From NCBI GenBank assembly GCA_033675545.1, contig JAWDGP010002692.1, forward strand, positions 124,001 to 188,000: 64,000 bases of DNA, read 5' to 3'. Under the pieces are notes generated by a model. That model made no database searches. It was not told the DNA's origin and worked only from the letters and a program-made list of their open reading frames with translations. How positions within the stretch are numbered: the first letter of the stretch is position 1; each line of letters begins with the position of its first letter. The position numbers and the translations under genes were made by a program. Origin of the DNA: Elysia crispata. Its lineage: Eukaryota > Mollusca > Gastropoda > Plakobranchidae. Positions 13,000 to 24,600 of the stretch are shown here, one piece after another.

Positions 13000-13134
13000 G
13001 TTTACTGTTTTTCCTGCAGGATGCAGAGCTACCCTGGTAACAATCATAGCATCTCTAGCGTTGATGCTGAAGCAGACTGTATGCTCAATACTATGGTGTG
13101 GTTCAACAAGCACCTGCCTGGGAAACAAGCTTGA
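282..13134 (+). CDS. APEH: acylaminoacyl-peptidase (acyl-peptide hydrolase), C-terminal half, 14 exons
   Basis: This serine peptidase (family S9C, prolyl oligopeptidase clan) removes N-acylated amino acids from blocked peptides in the cytosol. The CDS joins 282-339, 846-946, 1305-1356, 2256-2344, 2701-2842, 3586-3669, 4107-4187, 5471-5559, 6087-6197, 7428-7476, 9753-9783, 10687-10789, 12408-12514 and 13020-13134. All phases are consistent and give 403 residues plus a stop. The first five exons are the end of the beta-propeller; the alpha/beta hydrolase fold follows. Visible landmarks are HGGP, VNYRGSLGFGQDS (oxyanion and lid region), GGSHGG with the nucleophile Ser (fragment residue 255), RNPV.N, STDI.DW-like sequence, GQEDLRVP (Asp 343) and NNHSI (His 375). 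The known protein is about 730 residues, so roughly the first 330 are upstream of this window. The product looks active. The first intron is GC-AG; all others are GT-AG. Identity is secure by motif order and near-colinear match to the human protein as I recall it. Confidence 0.95.
846..946 (+). CDS. APEH: APEH exon 2 (propeller)
   Basis: The exon runs from ttctacttctcag to ttg|gtatgt and contains APEFPGLFCASMSRDVWFED. This matches the family pattern FPG-(I/L)-(F/Y)-C followed by a W..D propeller blade. It ends in phase 0. Confidence 0.9.
1305..1356 (+). CDS. APEH: APEH exon 3 (propeller)
   Basis: This 52-nt exon encodes AVFIINTDSGKIQQVQV and ends in phase 1. It is equivalent to the human DLFVVDT..G.V strand. 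The acceptor is tttactag and the donor is g|gtgaga. Confidence 0.85.
2256..2344 (+). CDS. APEH: APEH exon 4 (propeller)
   Basis: The exon encodes DGEQGCMSLLCVTKNIAVLQ and then CSTPNTPAHL. It matches the blade with 'SW.LLTI...L....STPS.PP' in human APEH. The donor is ctg|gtaaga, phase 0. Confidence 0.88.
2701..2842 (+). CDS. APEH: APEH exon 5 (propeller to hydrolase linker)
   Basis: The exon starts VFGKIEDPSDVSKTKWIF, continues with the W.S.NPHTPS linker and ends in NEKF (phase 1). The acceptor is aattatag and the donor is tttt|gtgagt. Confidence 0.88.
3586..3669 (+). CDS. APEH: APEH exon 6 (start of alpha/beta hydrolase)
   Basis: The exon encodes SSVDYESILCLPK...PPLIVFSH. The final H together with the first codons of exon 7 makes the S9 HGGP motif. 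The splice is phase 1 with donor catg|gtgagt. Confidence 0.92.
4107..4187 (+). CDS. APEH: APEH exon 7 (HGGP region)
   Basis: The exon completes HGGPNTSFDSSFNDISAFF and ends in GYATVM. It matches human HGGPHSSF...GFAVL. Acceptor tttttttgcag, donor atgg|gtgagc, phase 1. Confidence 0.93.
4703..4840 (-). pseudogene. inverted, frameshifted copy of APEH exon 10 and flanks
   Basis: Read on the minus strand, this segment matches 7355-7497 closely by eye (about 85% identity). The copy includes the A/T-rich upstream intron, the acceptor ctctccattaa-, the exon body and the donor gtaagttg. Relative to the real exon, the GCCGCAGCAACAAGG stretch has changed and is one base shorter, so the frame is lost. 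Identity fades on both sides, in what would be exon-flanking intron. It lies antisense inside APEH intron 7, with exons 8 and 9 between it and its source. Confidence 0.8.
5471..5559 (+). CDS. APEH: APEH exon 8 (VNYRGS..FGQ motif)
   Basis: The exon encodes VNYRGSLGFGQDSVDSLLG and then GSQDVKDVE, one of the best-conserved stretches of S9C peptidases. Acceptor catttcag, donor gag|gtaatt, phase 0. Confidence 0.95.
6087..6197 (+). CDS. APEH: APEH exon 9 (nucleophile serine)
   Basis: The exon encodes SAMVEILAKGVADGNSIFAF followed by GGSHGGFLSTHLIGQYP. The catalytic Ser codon is at 6153-6155. The GxSxGG elbow and HLIGQYP helix match human GGSHGGF...HLIGQYP. Phase 0 at both ends. Confidence 0.96.
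6590..7085 (-). mobile_element. decayed LINE (non-LTR retrotransposon) 3' coding remnant
   Basis: Minus-strand frames read YGCETWTISKQLQKKLEATK, then LLRI, then LQEADTTISLINRIHK and IERLEHLV..EMIKEI. This is the order found at the C-terminus of many invertebrate LINE reverse transcriptases (YGCETWT, LEA.EMW..RRMLRI, LINRI.KR, RREKLEHLV). Several stops and shifts break it. It sits in APEH intron 9, directly upstream of exon 10. I do not assign a clade. Confidence 0.7.
7428..7476 (+). CDS. APEH: APEH exon 10 (RNPVTN)
   Basis: This 49-nt exon encodes DTFKAAATRNPVTNLV and ends in phase 1. It corresponds to human ETYRACVARNPVIN. Acceptor ctctccattaag, donor t|gtaagt. An inverted decayed copy of this exon and its flanks lies in intron 7 (about 4703-4840). 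Confidence 0.93.
9753..9783 (+). CDS. APEH: APEH exon 11 (31-nt micro-exon)
   Basis: The exon encodes SMFSTTDIIDW, equal to human SMLGSTDIPDW. It is very short, flanked by a 2.3 kb and a 0.9 kb intron, and needed to keep frame (enters phase 1, leaves phase 2). Acceptor cttttttccag, donor ttg|gtgagt. Confidence 0.92.
10687..10789 (+). CDS. APEH: APEH exon 12
   Basis: The exon encodes IFDQAGLPFDLKSLADDKLL and then PQLWRASPIAYIDK. It matches the E.G.PF...L....W..SPI.YI segment of human APEH. Acceptor tttttctgtag, donor aag|gtaaga, phase 0. Confidence 0.94.
12408..12514 (+). CDS. APEH: APEH exon 13 (catalytic aspartate)
   Basis: The exon encodes VKTPLLLMLGQEDLRVP followed by a WRALKARNVPV segment. 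The charge-relay Asp codon is at 12444-12446. It is nearly identical to human KTPLLLMLGQEDRRVP. It ends in phase 2 at cag|gtgatg. Confidence 0.96.
12964..12995. repeat. (TA)16 microsatellite before the last APEH acceptor
   Basis: This is an uninterrupted TA run. It ends 24 bases before exon 14 and only the short tract ttaatgtttactgtttttcctgcag separates it from the exon. It occupies the usual branch-point zone. Confidence 0.95.
13020..13134 (+). CDS. APEH: APEH exon 14 (catalytic histidine, stop)
   Basis: The last coding exon contains YPGNNHSIS with the catalytic His codon at 13045-13047, then MLNTMVWFNKHL, and stops with TGA at 13132-13134. Human has STHAL around the histidine, so the residue is kept and its neighbours differ. 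The acceptor tttttcctgcag lies just after a (TA)16 tract. Confidence 0.95.
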
Positions 13135-16100
13135 CCTTGCTGATTCATTTTGTTAGTTGTTACGCCTTAAAATATACTAGAAAAGATTCTATTGCCCTCA
13201 GTTATAAAATTATGGGTATGCATACGAGCCACCCACTTGAGGATTATAGCAAGCATGATTTGTGACCCTACATGCTTGGGTTGTTTTTGCCTTATGTTTG
13301 CCTGCATTTGTTTGATAGCAAGAGCTTTATCAGGGAAAAAAATGAACTTTTTGTACTCTTTTTTATTTTTCAAACTTCGGATGACAGAATATATATATAT
13401 GTAAAAGTGGACTTGGGAGGCTGTTTGCTCAAACTCCTCTGCTATTACCCAACCCACACCTTTGAAACTTTGCAGTCGTCTACAGCATTCATGTGACAAG
13501 GTCCCAATTCCGGAAAAAATCAATGTAAACTGCTTTCCTCAATTTCTCCAAAATGCTTTGTTTTGTCAACATAGGCGAACTTACGATCACCAATTCCACG
13601 TGCCATTTTAGCATTCTTTAAAAACAGAAGTCTTTCTCAACTGACTTGAGGTGTAGATCTAGGTTTAAGTAACTGCGTGGCTAAGAATTTCCGCAAGGCA
13701 GTGCACTTTTATGTACTTAAGGCGAAAAATCACAGCTTTCTTTTATAAGGGTTTAAAAGGATCTGAAAAACAGATTAGGAAAGAATATAAGATTAAGTCG
13801 ATTTTCTTTATTCCAAAAGGAATTGAGTTCTATATCTAAATTTTGTGTTTAGAACTAGAATTATCGAGATATCTAGATTCTAGGTAAAGATGGATCAGTG
13901 GAGGCATAGATCTGGATCATGTAAGTAAAAGGAGAGATATCAAGACCATTTATAAGCCTCTTTAAATACACACCAGGGTCCCGTTTGTAGAATGGGGTTT
14001 TCAGCTTGTACTCGATAAATGTATTGTCAGGGTTTCTTTATCATCATGTTAGTTTCTCATTTGATGGAAGGAAATTTGAAACAGAGTAATCTCAGATTAG
14101 ACTCAGAGTTCAAAAACTTATCTTTTTGCGTTATTCCCAATTCAGAAATATGCTAAACTGATCAAGGAGGAACACATTACTATTTAATACTGAAAAATGC
14201 ATAAAGGAAGGAATGTGTAAGCAGTTAGTGGAATGTCAGAAATTCAATCGGAGCCAAATGACAAGACTATAGAGAGTGATGAACAGTTGGCTTACAAATT
14301 CACAATGTATAAAAACCATTTGGAGAGTAAAAAAAAAAGACTAGGAAGAGTAATAATGCTATTAATACAAGTTGACCCATAAAATATGGAAGTATTTTGA
14401 GATTATTTTTTTTTGGATCATAAAGATTCCCTTTTTATGCATTAGCAAGCAGTATTTTTTCTTTCACATTTTTATCCCTAAGTTTTCAAATGAATCTTAT
14501 GGTAGTAAAAAAATAGTTAGAGACCTCCATGTTGAGTTAGCTAGGTGAATGCAAAGGCACTAAATTTTATTGAAAAGCATTCGTCAAGCACAGGCTAAGA
14601 AGAGCACAAAATGGAAATCGAATGGGCTATGATATTGAGAGTGTACTCACAGGTGATTTAAATACAGGAATCAGATTTTATGTTTTACCATATACTTTTC
14701 ACATTCCTTTAACTTAAAATATATATGAATGGGGGGTTATTTTCAGTATCCTTTAATTTTGTTGCATTAATAAGATTTTCAGTACAAATTACTTCACATA
14801 AGTTTCTTTTTCTGCTTATGCAGCAGCCACTGCCCAAAAGTAAACCTTTTTTCACCTTATTTATGCTCATCATGCTTGATTACTTAAGCACCAGACATAG
14901 AAGATATTGAAGTAGATGATTATGTGAAATTAGCTAGATCTAGGTCCACATATTTAACATTTTGAGAATCAACATTTATTTTTTTAATCTATTTAAAGAT
15001 TATTTTGAACACTCGAAGGCCATGGATTCCAGCAAAAAATGCCTAAAAGTGCATTGCCTTATAGGAATTCATGTTTGCCCATTTATTTAAACCTACATGA
15101 TAATAAATCCATAAATAGATTTGGGTTTCACAAAATTAGCTGATTATTCTTATTGAAACATGCAGATATGATTTGTTCTAGGGGGATAGGGTGAAAAGGA
15201 AGCCTGTGCACACAGCTGGGAAGAGAAGACACAAAGAGTGTACAATCTTGTTCGTCAATGCTACCTGCTTGTTTAAATCAACTATCTAGCTGAAGATTAA
15301 AGTCTGCAGGACTATTCAAGTACACTTGCCATCAATAAAGTCCAATTATATATATAACATTGCATCATTGAAAACATAAAATATATAAGGAAGAAACAAG
15401 TTGGAAATAATTTTTTTGTATTCATGTGCATTCGAAGCCACAGCAGAATCCTGTGATTTATCAAGATAAGAGAGATTTCGAAGTTATGCTTTTGTATAAG
15501 GTTTCTCAAGAAAGTTTAATTTTAAATAAGAGGAGATCATGCAGGCTTTAATATTTGATCACTTTAAATTTGTGCACAATAAAATTATGTATTACTTCTG
15601 AAGTAGGCTTCATCACTGCCTTTCCTTTCCCCTTTAATTTCTGAACCAAAACAAGCCGATTAATTTGTTTAAAGTTAATTTGTTACTATTTTTATGACTA
15701 TCTCTGGCACCGGTAATTAATATATCATCAGTCATCACTTCCTGTAAGTATAACCCTTGCTGCTCATCTCTTAGTTCATCCACCAATCCAAACTACTCCT
15801 CTTGCCTCTCCATCAGCTTAAGGTATCGTTAGGCACAGCAAAAAATCAAAGCAGGGCTTTTTAAATCAATAGTTTCTTTGAATTTTGAAGATTGATTTTA
15901 ATAGTATTTTATTGACCCATAATTTACGAGCCATTTACATTTTTTACTCTGACCAACTCCCTGTGTAAGGAGGATCACAAATTTTTTCAATACTTTGGTC
16001 ATAAAAATGTTTGATAACATCTGAACTCAAAGAGATAAAAATGTATAAAAAATATATATTGCAGAAATGGATAAGCTTTTGATTGATATACATGTTGCTG

Positions 16101-17834
16101 AAATATGACTATAAAAAGAAATAAGAGAGAAAATTGTCAAAAAATTATAGTTTGTGCGGTAAAGGGTTGTTTGGATCGTTTGAGTCAGGTTCAGAATCTA
16201 GATCAAGATGTCCACTGTTGGCACTCTTCTTCTTCCTCTTCACCTCCCTGTCCAAACTCAACATCAATCTCCTCTTTATATCCCCCGCAAGCCATTGAGG
16301 AATTTAAATCCCATTTAAAAAAAGTTGCAGCTTTGAAACCAGCCAACCGATTCTTATGTGGTAAAAAGAAAATGAAACTAGAACGTTATTGGAAGACAAT
16401 GATTGCTTCTTTGTGAAAGTTAAAAGATTAAAAATAGGCGTTATTCCGCATTGTAATATGTATACTGAATGAAGCTGTTGCAGGGCTATCCAGAACAGTA
16501 CCATGTTGGGCGATCAAGGGCGCGACAATAAATTATCAGTTAAGAAAGGGAAATTCTTATTCAAGGACTTATTACAAATACTGTATCATGTTTTTCCTTT
16601 TATGCTTTCTATACGCAAGCTCCTCTTCCTAATCTCATTTTTTTTACATTGACAATGTTTTGTATTTATTTAAGCAGAGCTTGTTTTTTTTAAATCCTTT
16701 CACAACCTGCTAAGTGGAGAAATTAAATTTACTGTCAGATTTATGCAAAAAAGTAATTTTTTTTATATTGTCTTTGATGATGATGATGATGCGGATGCTA
16801 TTGAGTCTGTAATAAAGTGGGTCAGATACCAACTATGTGTGACTTTAAATGATTTTATATGTAAACACTACTTACAGTTTATTAACAAAGATGCCTATTT
16901 CACAATTTGTCGTAAGATTTAAACAATGTTTCTTTTGCTTTGTTGCTAAGCATTTTATTTGTATAAATTATAATGTACATATTTTCTTTTTTTGGAAGCT
17001 TATACTTCAAAACAGTCATAGGCCAGCTTGATTGTATGAGATATAAACTTGATATTAACATGCCTTGCATCCAGGCCGTATAGTTGAGATTGATGAAAAG
17101 CAACATATTTATGGAAATATGGACCAAACCCAGCACCTCCCGGATAGAACCCAGGACATCCTGGCTATATATGAAGAGTTTTGAGATGTAACAAATGAAA
17201 TAGAAGAGACAAGAGTAAAGGTTAAAACAAAGCTAGAATGTGTGAGAAAAAGTGAATGAGTAAATATAAATGACAATAGAAAATTGTCATTATGTGTGTC
17301 ATGCAAACAATATAGTTTTTTTTTTGTCCTCCCCCGACCTTGTAACCTTTTATTTTACAATTACAGGGAAGGAAAGAAACAAACCCTTTGATCAGAATAT
17401 TGTAGGTCTTTTGAGCTGCTCGTTCCCTTCATGCAATTCATAAGAACTTCATTTTTATCCTTATTATTCATTTGTATCCCAGGTAAAATAGACTTGGAAA
17501 TAATTGTCTCATGGGTCTCAACCTCAAATGTTTTACAATTAATATCCTTATTATAATAAGTAATGTCAGAAATTATTGCTTTTCAACCTGATGGGCTTTT
17601 TCGGATTTAAATTTACCAAGTGTTTGTAAAGCAGAAAGGGTGACAGTTTTACTGTAAATTTTACAGTTGATTTATTATATTCTTTACAAGTTTCGTTGGA
17701 TTAATACATGTTAAACCAAGAGACTTGAGATGTGTATCGATTCTGCTGCAAAGTTATTTTAACTTATATTTTTTTTTTTACCAACTACATAAAATGCCTT
17801 TTTTTTGCCATGTTGTGATAATACTTAATAGATA
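13135..17834 (+). other. APEH 3' UTR and downstream flank, no gene seen
   Basis: No convincing coding sequence follows the APEH stop. Candidate AATAAA signals on the plus strand are at 15102, 15578, 16527 and 16811. The last is followed by a GT-rich stretch (gtgggtcag...tatgtgtgac), the usual downstream context, so a long 3' UTR of up to about 3.7 kb is possible. A 103-codon open frame at 16105-16416 has no recognisable domain. Cleavage site and UTR length cannot be fixed from sequence alone. Confidence 0.45.
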
Positions 17835-18681
17835 CAGTGGAGTCCGCTTAAAGTCAACACCTTGGGACCAAAAAAAGTGTTGACTTCATCCATTTTTTAG
17901 GAAACAAGTCCAAAAATTCATGTTATAAAAACAGGTTGTCTCCCTTTTGTTACTTATGATAGTGGTCTCCTTTCGCAGTGTCTCCATTTTGTTACTTATA
18001 GCTATAGTGTGGTTAATTTAGACAAGTTATTCAGGCAAAGGAAAACCTCACGTCTAAAAAGAGGTTTAACTAAACAACTTTATGTACTACAGACAAAATC
18101 ACAAAGTATCCGCACATACCTACAATTCTTGCTATATTTTTTCAGCTTTACACTTTTTTAATTATTTGGGACCAGCATTACTTTTTTTTTTCCACCAAAC
18201 AAAAAAAAATATGGCCTGATTTAAAAAAAATGTTTTAGTATTATTGGAGGCTCTGAAAAGGAGCATTTTGTTTAAGGTTAACGGCGGTAGGGAGAAAACA
18301 AGGCACTGTTTGCCTCAAATGATGCGAGCCCACAATAAGTTAGGTCCAGATCTATACCGCCCATGCCTTCGTATCCTTCTATGTTACTGTCACAACTGTG
18401 CAAGACCACACGAACTTAGCTAAGCCTTGTTAAACATGCTATTAATACACAATGACTTGCTGACTGTATTGGGTTTACAAAGAGTATATCCCAACCACGC
18501 ATCCCCATGAATCGATTTTTATGAGTTTCACCTACAAGGTGTTGACTAATAGCGAGAATGTCCTCAAGTTGTTAACTTTATTAGAAAATCAGTTACTTAA
18601 ACTAAGAATAAAAAAAAAACGGGACCGAAGTGTGGTGTATGTCAACTTCAATCAAGAGTTGACTTTAAGCAGATTCCAGTG
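17835..18681. mobile_element. 847-bp non-autonomous TIR element with TA target duplication
   Basis: The left end reads CAGTGGAGTCCGCTTAAAGT and continues CAAC. The right end, reversed, reads CACTGGAATCTGCTTAAAGT and continues CAAC, so 20 of 24 positions or more agree. Both ends touch a TA dinucleotide (17833-17834 and 18682-18683), as expected for the Tc1/mariner/pogo group. The interior has no transposase frame. The TA duplication and CAGTGGA start point to a pogo/Tigger-like miniature or deletion derivative, but the family is inference. Confidence 0.7.
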
Positions 18682-21600
18682 TATTTGCAAGTAGGCCCCT
18701 ATTGCTCAACACAATTTTCAAACTTTACTTCCTCTTTTTTCAATGCCTTTTTTGTGAACATTGTGTGCTCTGCAAATTTTTACAGTAAATTTCATACCTA
18801 TTTTAAATGAGCATCACATATTCTGAATCTTCAGCTGATAAAAACTGTTTTGACCAAAAACTAAAAACATAAGTATATGAAAGGATAGACTGTAATGTAA
18901 AACATTTTTATACTTACTTTGTTTCATATCCTCAGTTCACTCTTTCTTTTTTTTTCTTTTGTCTTTCCTTTTTTCTTTTGGGTGTTTTTTTTTTTTTAAA
19001 ACTGATTTGTATTTATGTTAGTAACTATTGCCAAATATCTTGTAAAGTAAGGCATCTATTGGCTCATGGTTAGAAGTCTTGTTTTTATAATGCTGGTGGC
19101 TTGGTTTAGTTTTTGTTTCCTGACCTTGATGTAGGACTAGGCCAAAGCCTAGGCTCAGTCATAGAGGCATAATATGCTCATAATTGCAATCAGGCTACAG
19201 TTGAACAATTTTTGCTTAACTCAATGTGCTGTTGTCCCAGTAGCATTAATTAACATTTTTTTAAAAGTGATACACTTGTAGGTTTTCTGACATCTTAGTG
19301 AAGAAACTAAAGATGCTGATAAACGAGTCTATATTCACATAGAAATGTAATCAAAATAAATGTTGGTAAAATCGATAGCTCGAAAAATTTTGAAAAATTC
19401 AAATGGACTTTTGGAAAACATCTCTTCAATTACTATCATAATGGGAACCATTTATTACAGATGCATCAGAATCAGGTGCGTACAGTGAAAGTGATGGAAT
19501 GTTATTAATGCTTGAATTATTTTTTCAAGTGTTCTGCCTGAACAGGAATAGAAACCAATATCCATGAAGTTTGGAAAGGTTATAATTTTTTTTTAAAGTA
19601 GCATAAGTTTGAAGAAAGTTGCTTGAATACTTTTTTTCCACTAGTTTTTAAAGTTTTTTGGGGGATTTATTTTATGACTCCAAATATTCTGAATCTGTCA
19701 ACATCTAAAAGCTCCTGAGAAACTGACCCTGAAACAAACACACTATGACTAGTATGAGCGATGCCTTCTAGAGCTATTTAATGAAAGGACTTTAAGATAT
19801 ACAAACAGTTGAAATAAGAAAAAAAATAGGTAGCAGTAAAAAAAAAATTTCAATAAAAAAAGGGTTCTGTAATAGAAATAGAAACTTAATTAGGTACTAA
19901 ATTAACGATGAGTACCACACTCTAGTTTGCAGAGAATTATTTGAAGGGACAAAAAATATTTAATGCATTCTGCAAAGTTTAAATCACTGGTCCCTGAACA
20001 ATATAAGGCATGCTTTTAATGGTGCTGAATTGGTACTAGTTACATTACTAGTTAAATCCACACAGTATCTCCATTTTGAAAAAGAATGTGCTGCATCACT
20101 TTATTTCCACACACTACAAGAATAAATTTTATATTAAATATTTTGCCTGGCTCTAACTTTAGCAGTGGCTAAAACTCTTGCATCTCAAGGACTTAAGAGT
20201 GGGAGAAATGCTCTCAAATAATTTTTCAAAATAACATGCGCCTTTCTCTGCACAAAAACAAAAGAGTAAAACTAAAACTTATGTTTACTTCACAGATAAA
20301 TCCTAAATTATAGTCAGAATTTATCATTTTAGGCAAAATTAACGCATAAACTCTCTGAAAATTTGTTAAGCACAGTATACAACAAATACGAAACTATTTT
20401 AGCACTGCTCGTACACAGTGCACAGTTTATTTGTTCCATCCTCCAAACAGTCTTGTCATGTTGGATTGGCTTGGAAACATACAGACACAACACAGAGGGA
20501 TGAGGCATGCATAAAATATGAAGGATGTTTCAACAACATTCTGTACATCTGTAAGCTTTTCCACAAGATGAAATAATATAAATCAACATGTAAAATGAAA
20601 CATTGTTCAGCCTAAGTATTATTGCTGTTTTCTTATTTTTCTAAATAATAAGAAAAAAAAATGAAAATCAATGAGAGAAATGGCTTAAAAATTCAATCTT
20701 GAAGGTAAACTTTGAATCTTGTTTTAGAAACAAACACTTGACAATTAGGATCTTCAAACAACAGCTTTAAAAAATGGCCAGACAATCTTACTTCTTTTCT
20801 AATGCTAAGACTTAACTAAGTGAATAAGTTGACTTGGTAATTCTGAAGATTTTGGCATTAAAATGCACTTAACATTTCCCGTCCTTTATGTGTTGCAAAC
20901 TGCGCACTCAATTTTAATGAGGCCTTTTTTCATCTTTTTTAGCTTGTCAGCAACTACCCATTTATTACCTGGTTATTGCATTGACAATCTGCTTCTTTTG
21001 TTCTCTGAAAGTCTGGGCTGAAAAAAAAGCACACCAGATACAATTTGTATACACTTAGCACAGTGCAAAGTTAATAGCACAAGGATTAAAAAATATTTCT
21101 CACATTGTTTTGTATTCGTTTTGCATGTTGTTTCAGCTCATGTTAAATCTTGTAAAATGTTAGTGTTGTGTAACAGATGGAGGGCATGGTTTCACAAATC
21201 CATGTCATACATGTCATAAAAAAGGGGGAGGTGGGGGGATGTTCAAAAAAGGAAAACAAATTTGATGACTAAGTGATATTGAGGTACGTGCGCTTTTGAT
21301 CTACTTGTGCTGTACTGCATTAATGTTAACACAACCTCTTATGAAAAGGTTGTATGGCTAAGTTAATGATTTAAACATAAATATGAGCTTATCTTGAGTC
21401 CTGGTATATTAATTAATGATTAAAAGTGATCTGTCATTTTAACAAAATTCAAATGGAACATTTGCGATGCAACAGTTACTTTTTGTTCTCAGGCTTTATC
21501 GTTATAATATCAGCAATAAGAATTCATAACTTCCTCTTCTCATTGATCAAGGATCTTCATGTTACACTTTAGATGAAAATCTCCCTTAAAGTATGAACAT

Positions 21601-24600
21601 CATAATGTCTGAATACCCTAAACATTTTTTTTTACAAAAATTGTAGAAGAGTAAAAAAATCTTTCACAATGCGAATAATGAACAATGGCAAATTTGTTTT
21701 AACCTTAAAAAAGAACAGAGTATTCCCAAACCAGTCGTAGGGAAAAAAAAATTAACTGTCTGAACCACAAGAGGACACATTTCTCATTATCCTTTTGACA
21801 TGACTGATGTAAACAACCTAAAATTGATCAATTTGAAGTGGTTTAAAATTTCTTGATATGTAATGTTTTATTTTCAAAGCAATAAGTAGAGCATATCTCA
21901 TCGACATTAAAATAAAAGTGAATTAAATCACAATATTTTGATGTGACTTAATCTCATATAATAAATAAAGCTACAATGGTAAGAGGTTCACGTCTCCAAC
22001 ACACTTTATCTATTACAGAGCACAAACACTCAGCCTAGCCCCCAAGATTGAAATGATTGAATAAAGTGAATCTTCATGTTCAAATTTGCAAATCAACTTT
22101 GCCTTTGAAATCTAAACTGAAGAGTGATAAAGAAGTTTCTTACCAATTTCCCTGCTCAAATTCACCTAGGACCACCTATACTAAATTTTGGATCCCACGA
22201 AAATGGTACAAGATGTATTAGATTCTTCTCTCAAATTTAAAGTAAATTATAATCCCCTTTAAATCTTTTTCTATAATATTTGGAGTTGGGAAAAAATGCT
22301 CCAATAAAAAAAAGGACCATTTTACCTCAATCTTTAATTGTAGTGATTGGAATCTCGTATTGCTTATGATTAGACAATTTGAAATGCAAACCTATTACAT
22401 TGTTTGAAATTTGAAAACTTACAGAGAACAAATGACAATAGTCGAAAGTTTTTGAATGATACGAAATGAGATACAGAGCTCAATTCAATTTACATAGGTC
22501 AGCAAAATTAAAATGAAACAATCACTGATGATTAAGTACATGTTGAGATAATTAATTGTACTTGTATGAACATTTTAATTATTAAAAAAAATTATTGTGC
22601 TCTTGAAGGCTGAAAATCTAATCATTGCTAAGTCTTGCTTTTTAAAAATTCTTTTTGAAAGGGATGAAAAGAACAAGAATTTATAAAATTGAACTGCTTT
22701 CCCTTTGATATGGTTAAATATTTTTTTGGAGTTAAATGTGTTTTTTTTTAACCTGAATATTCATTTAAATCTTACCCTTTTTCACTTCCTTTAGTGCGGC
22801 AATTTACATTGTGGGGGAATTATAAAATGTTCCGAATTCAAAATAGCTCTCTCTCCCAATTTTAAGTACAAAAAAATAAAAACATTCAATAACTTTAATT
22901 ACGGGATTAATGGAATAATGAAATACATCAGCCAAATGAGAATGTAGTGACAGAGCCACGAAAATTGATAATAAAAATACCCTTTCAAAACATAATAACA
23001 CCATAAGTCCACAGAGCAGACAACATTTATGACCCATTTAGAGCAAGGAAAGTACCATGATTTTAACTGCTGGCTTCTTAAGTAGTTAACGGCAAGGGCA
23101 GGACCACAAAAAGTGCACATCATCAAATTTGATATGATTTCCATAATATGTATCAACCATCCCTAGCAGTAAATACAAAATTCTGTCAAAGTATGTACAC
23201 ACAAATGGACACAAAAAATACAACCTAAAAATGCATTTTTATAAATTAAAAAAAAATAACTGATAAAAACAGAACAATGAGCTAACAAACATTTTTAAAA
23301 AACAAATCCGCAACAAAAGAAATCATCATGGAGTAACATTATATACAAGGTTATCATTTCACTGCTAAGATATATAAAAAAAATACTGAAAATGCTGTGG
23401 TGTAAGAGACAAAAGGTGACACCCTTTTCACGTTTCACTGCTTGCGACTTTATATTAGCCTCAGGTTATGTGGAGGAGAAAATAGTGCAGGTATCGTACA
23501 CTGCTCAGAGCACCAAACACGTAGACACAATAGACAAAATGGTAATACCAAGGGAGTATTCTGAATTTTATGAAATATAAAAGCAATAACATTTTTATCC
23601 TTATTTTCATCTGTTACTGTTAAGAATCAGATCTTCAGTAATCTTTTACACTTTTTATATAGAAACAATTTTTTCATTGGGTTACTTTGGGTTCATTGGA
23701 AAGGCACAGATTAGCACTTTTGTCTTTTACCACTATATTAATTACTATTTCCCTCAAATGGCGAGTATCATATTTCATTGAAAAGCATGAGATACTGTTC
23801 TACCTAGTCACAACAATTGTATATAGTTTGGTCAGCCAGGACCAATCAAGCATAAATTGGAATATTGACTTATTGAATCTTTGGTGTCATCTTGAAGAAT
23901 ATACTGATTAAAGAGGGGTGTTGTTACCCTAGCATTATTTTGTGTAGGTATATTTCATTTCAAATTTTAAAATAAGGTTTTTAAGCAGGTTTTTGCTTTG
24001 TTTGAAAAAAAAAGTCTAATCAAACTTAGGCCCAAACAGTTCTAACCACCTGAAATAACCCCCCACCCACCCTCAGGGCATATGTTTATCAGCACCAAAG
24101 TAAGAAATGGTGTAATGAAGCTTCTCTCTGATCCCATTCAGGGTGTTGGTTTGCCTCTATAACTCATTTGAGTTTTTTTGTCTGACAAGCAGAGGCTGTT
24201 TTTAATAAACACAACCTTGGACTGCGGCAAATATTCAAGCAATGCTAAATCAACAGTCCTAAATCAGTCAAGCCATTCAAGTGTCTCAATAAGAAAAAAA
24301 ATTGCACCCCCAAGAGGATTTTAGACTAAAAGGAATGGCAGCATAAAAAAATTTGTTACCAAATTGATTGTTGCCCATCAATAAGTCAAAAAATGGTCCC
24401 ATTCATGGCATTATGTCTAACAAAAGAACTTACACTATCACTTATCAAGGGTTGATTTCTTGTCGTATCAACAGTCAAAACATAACAATCAAGCTTGTCA
24501 GAGATGAACACGTTTCATTCATAGCTTTTGCCTTAGTTTTCCAACATTTACATAAAAATGTAACGGAGCTGTGAACATAAGGCCAGTGAGACTGACAGAT

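Larger units (their letters stand above)
340..13019 (+). other. APEH: APEH introns and their contents
   Basis: Thirteen introns lie between the exons, mostly 0.35-0.9 kb. The longer ones are intron 7 (4188-5470, holds the inverted exon-10 copy), intron 9 (6198-7427, holds a decayed LINE end), intron 10 (7477-9752, T-rich, nothing recognised), intron 12 (10790-12407, nothing recognised) and intron 13 (12515-13019, ends with the (TA)16 tract). An imperfect GT-rich run lies at about 3863-3895 in intron 6. Short open frames in these introns have no coding look. Confidence 0.75.

Noticed and set aside
16105..16416. 103-codon plus-strand open frame downstream of APEH
   Set aside because: No recognisable domain, a short serine run, and a position inside a probable 3' UTR. 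It could be translated, but nothing in the sequence supports that.
22804..23156. Overlapping minus-strand frames with hydrophobic runs that look like membrane segments
   Set aside because: T-rich antisense DNA commonly gives Phe/Leu/Ile/Tyr-rich frames. No start context, splice sites or homologous motif were seen.
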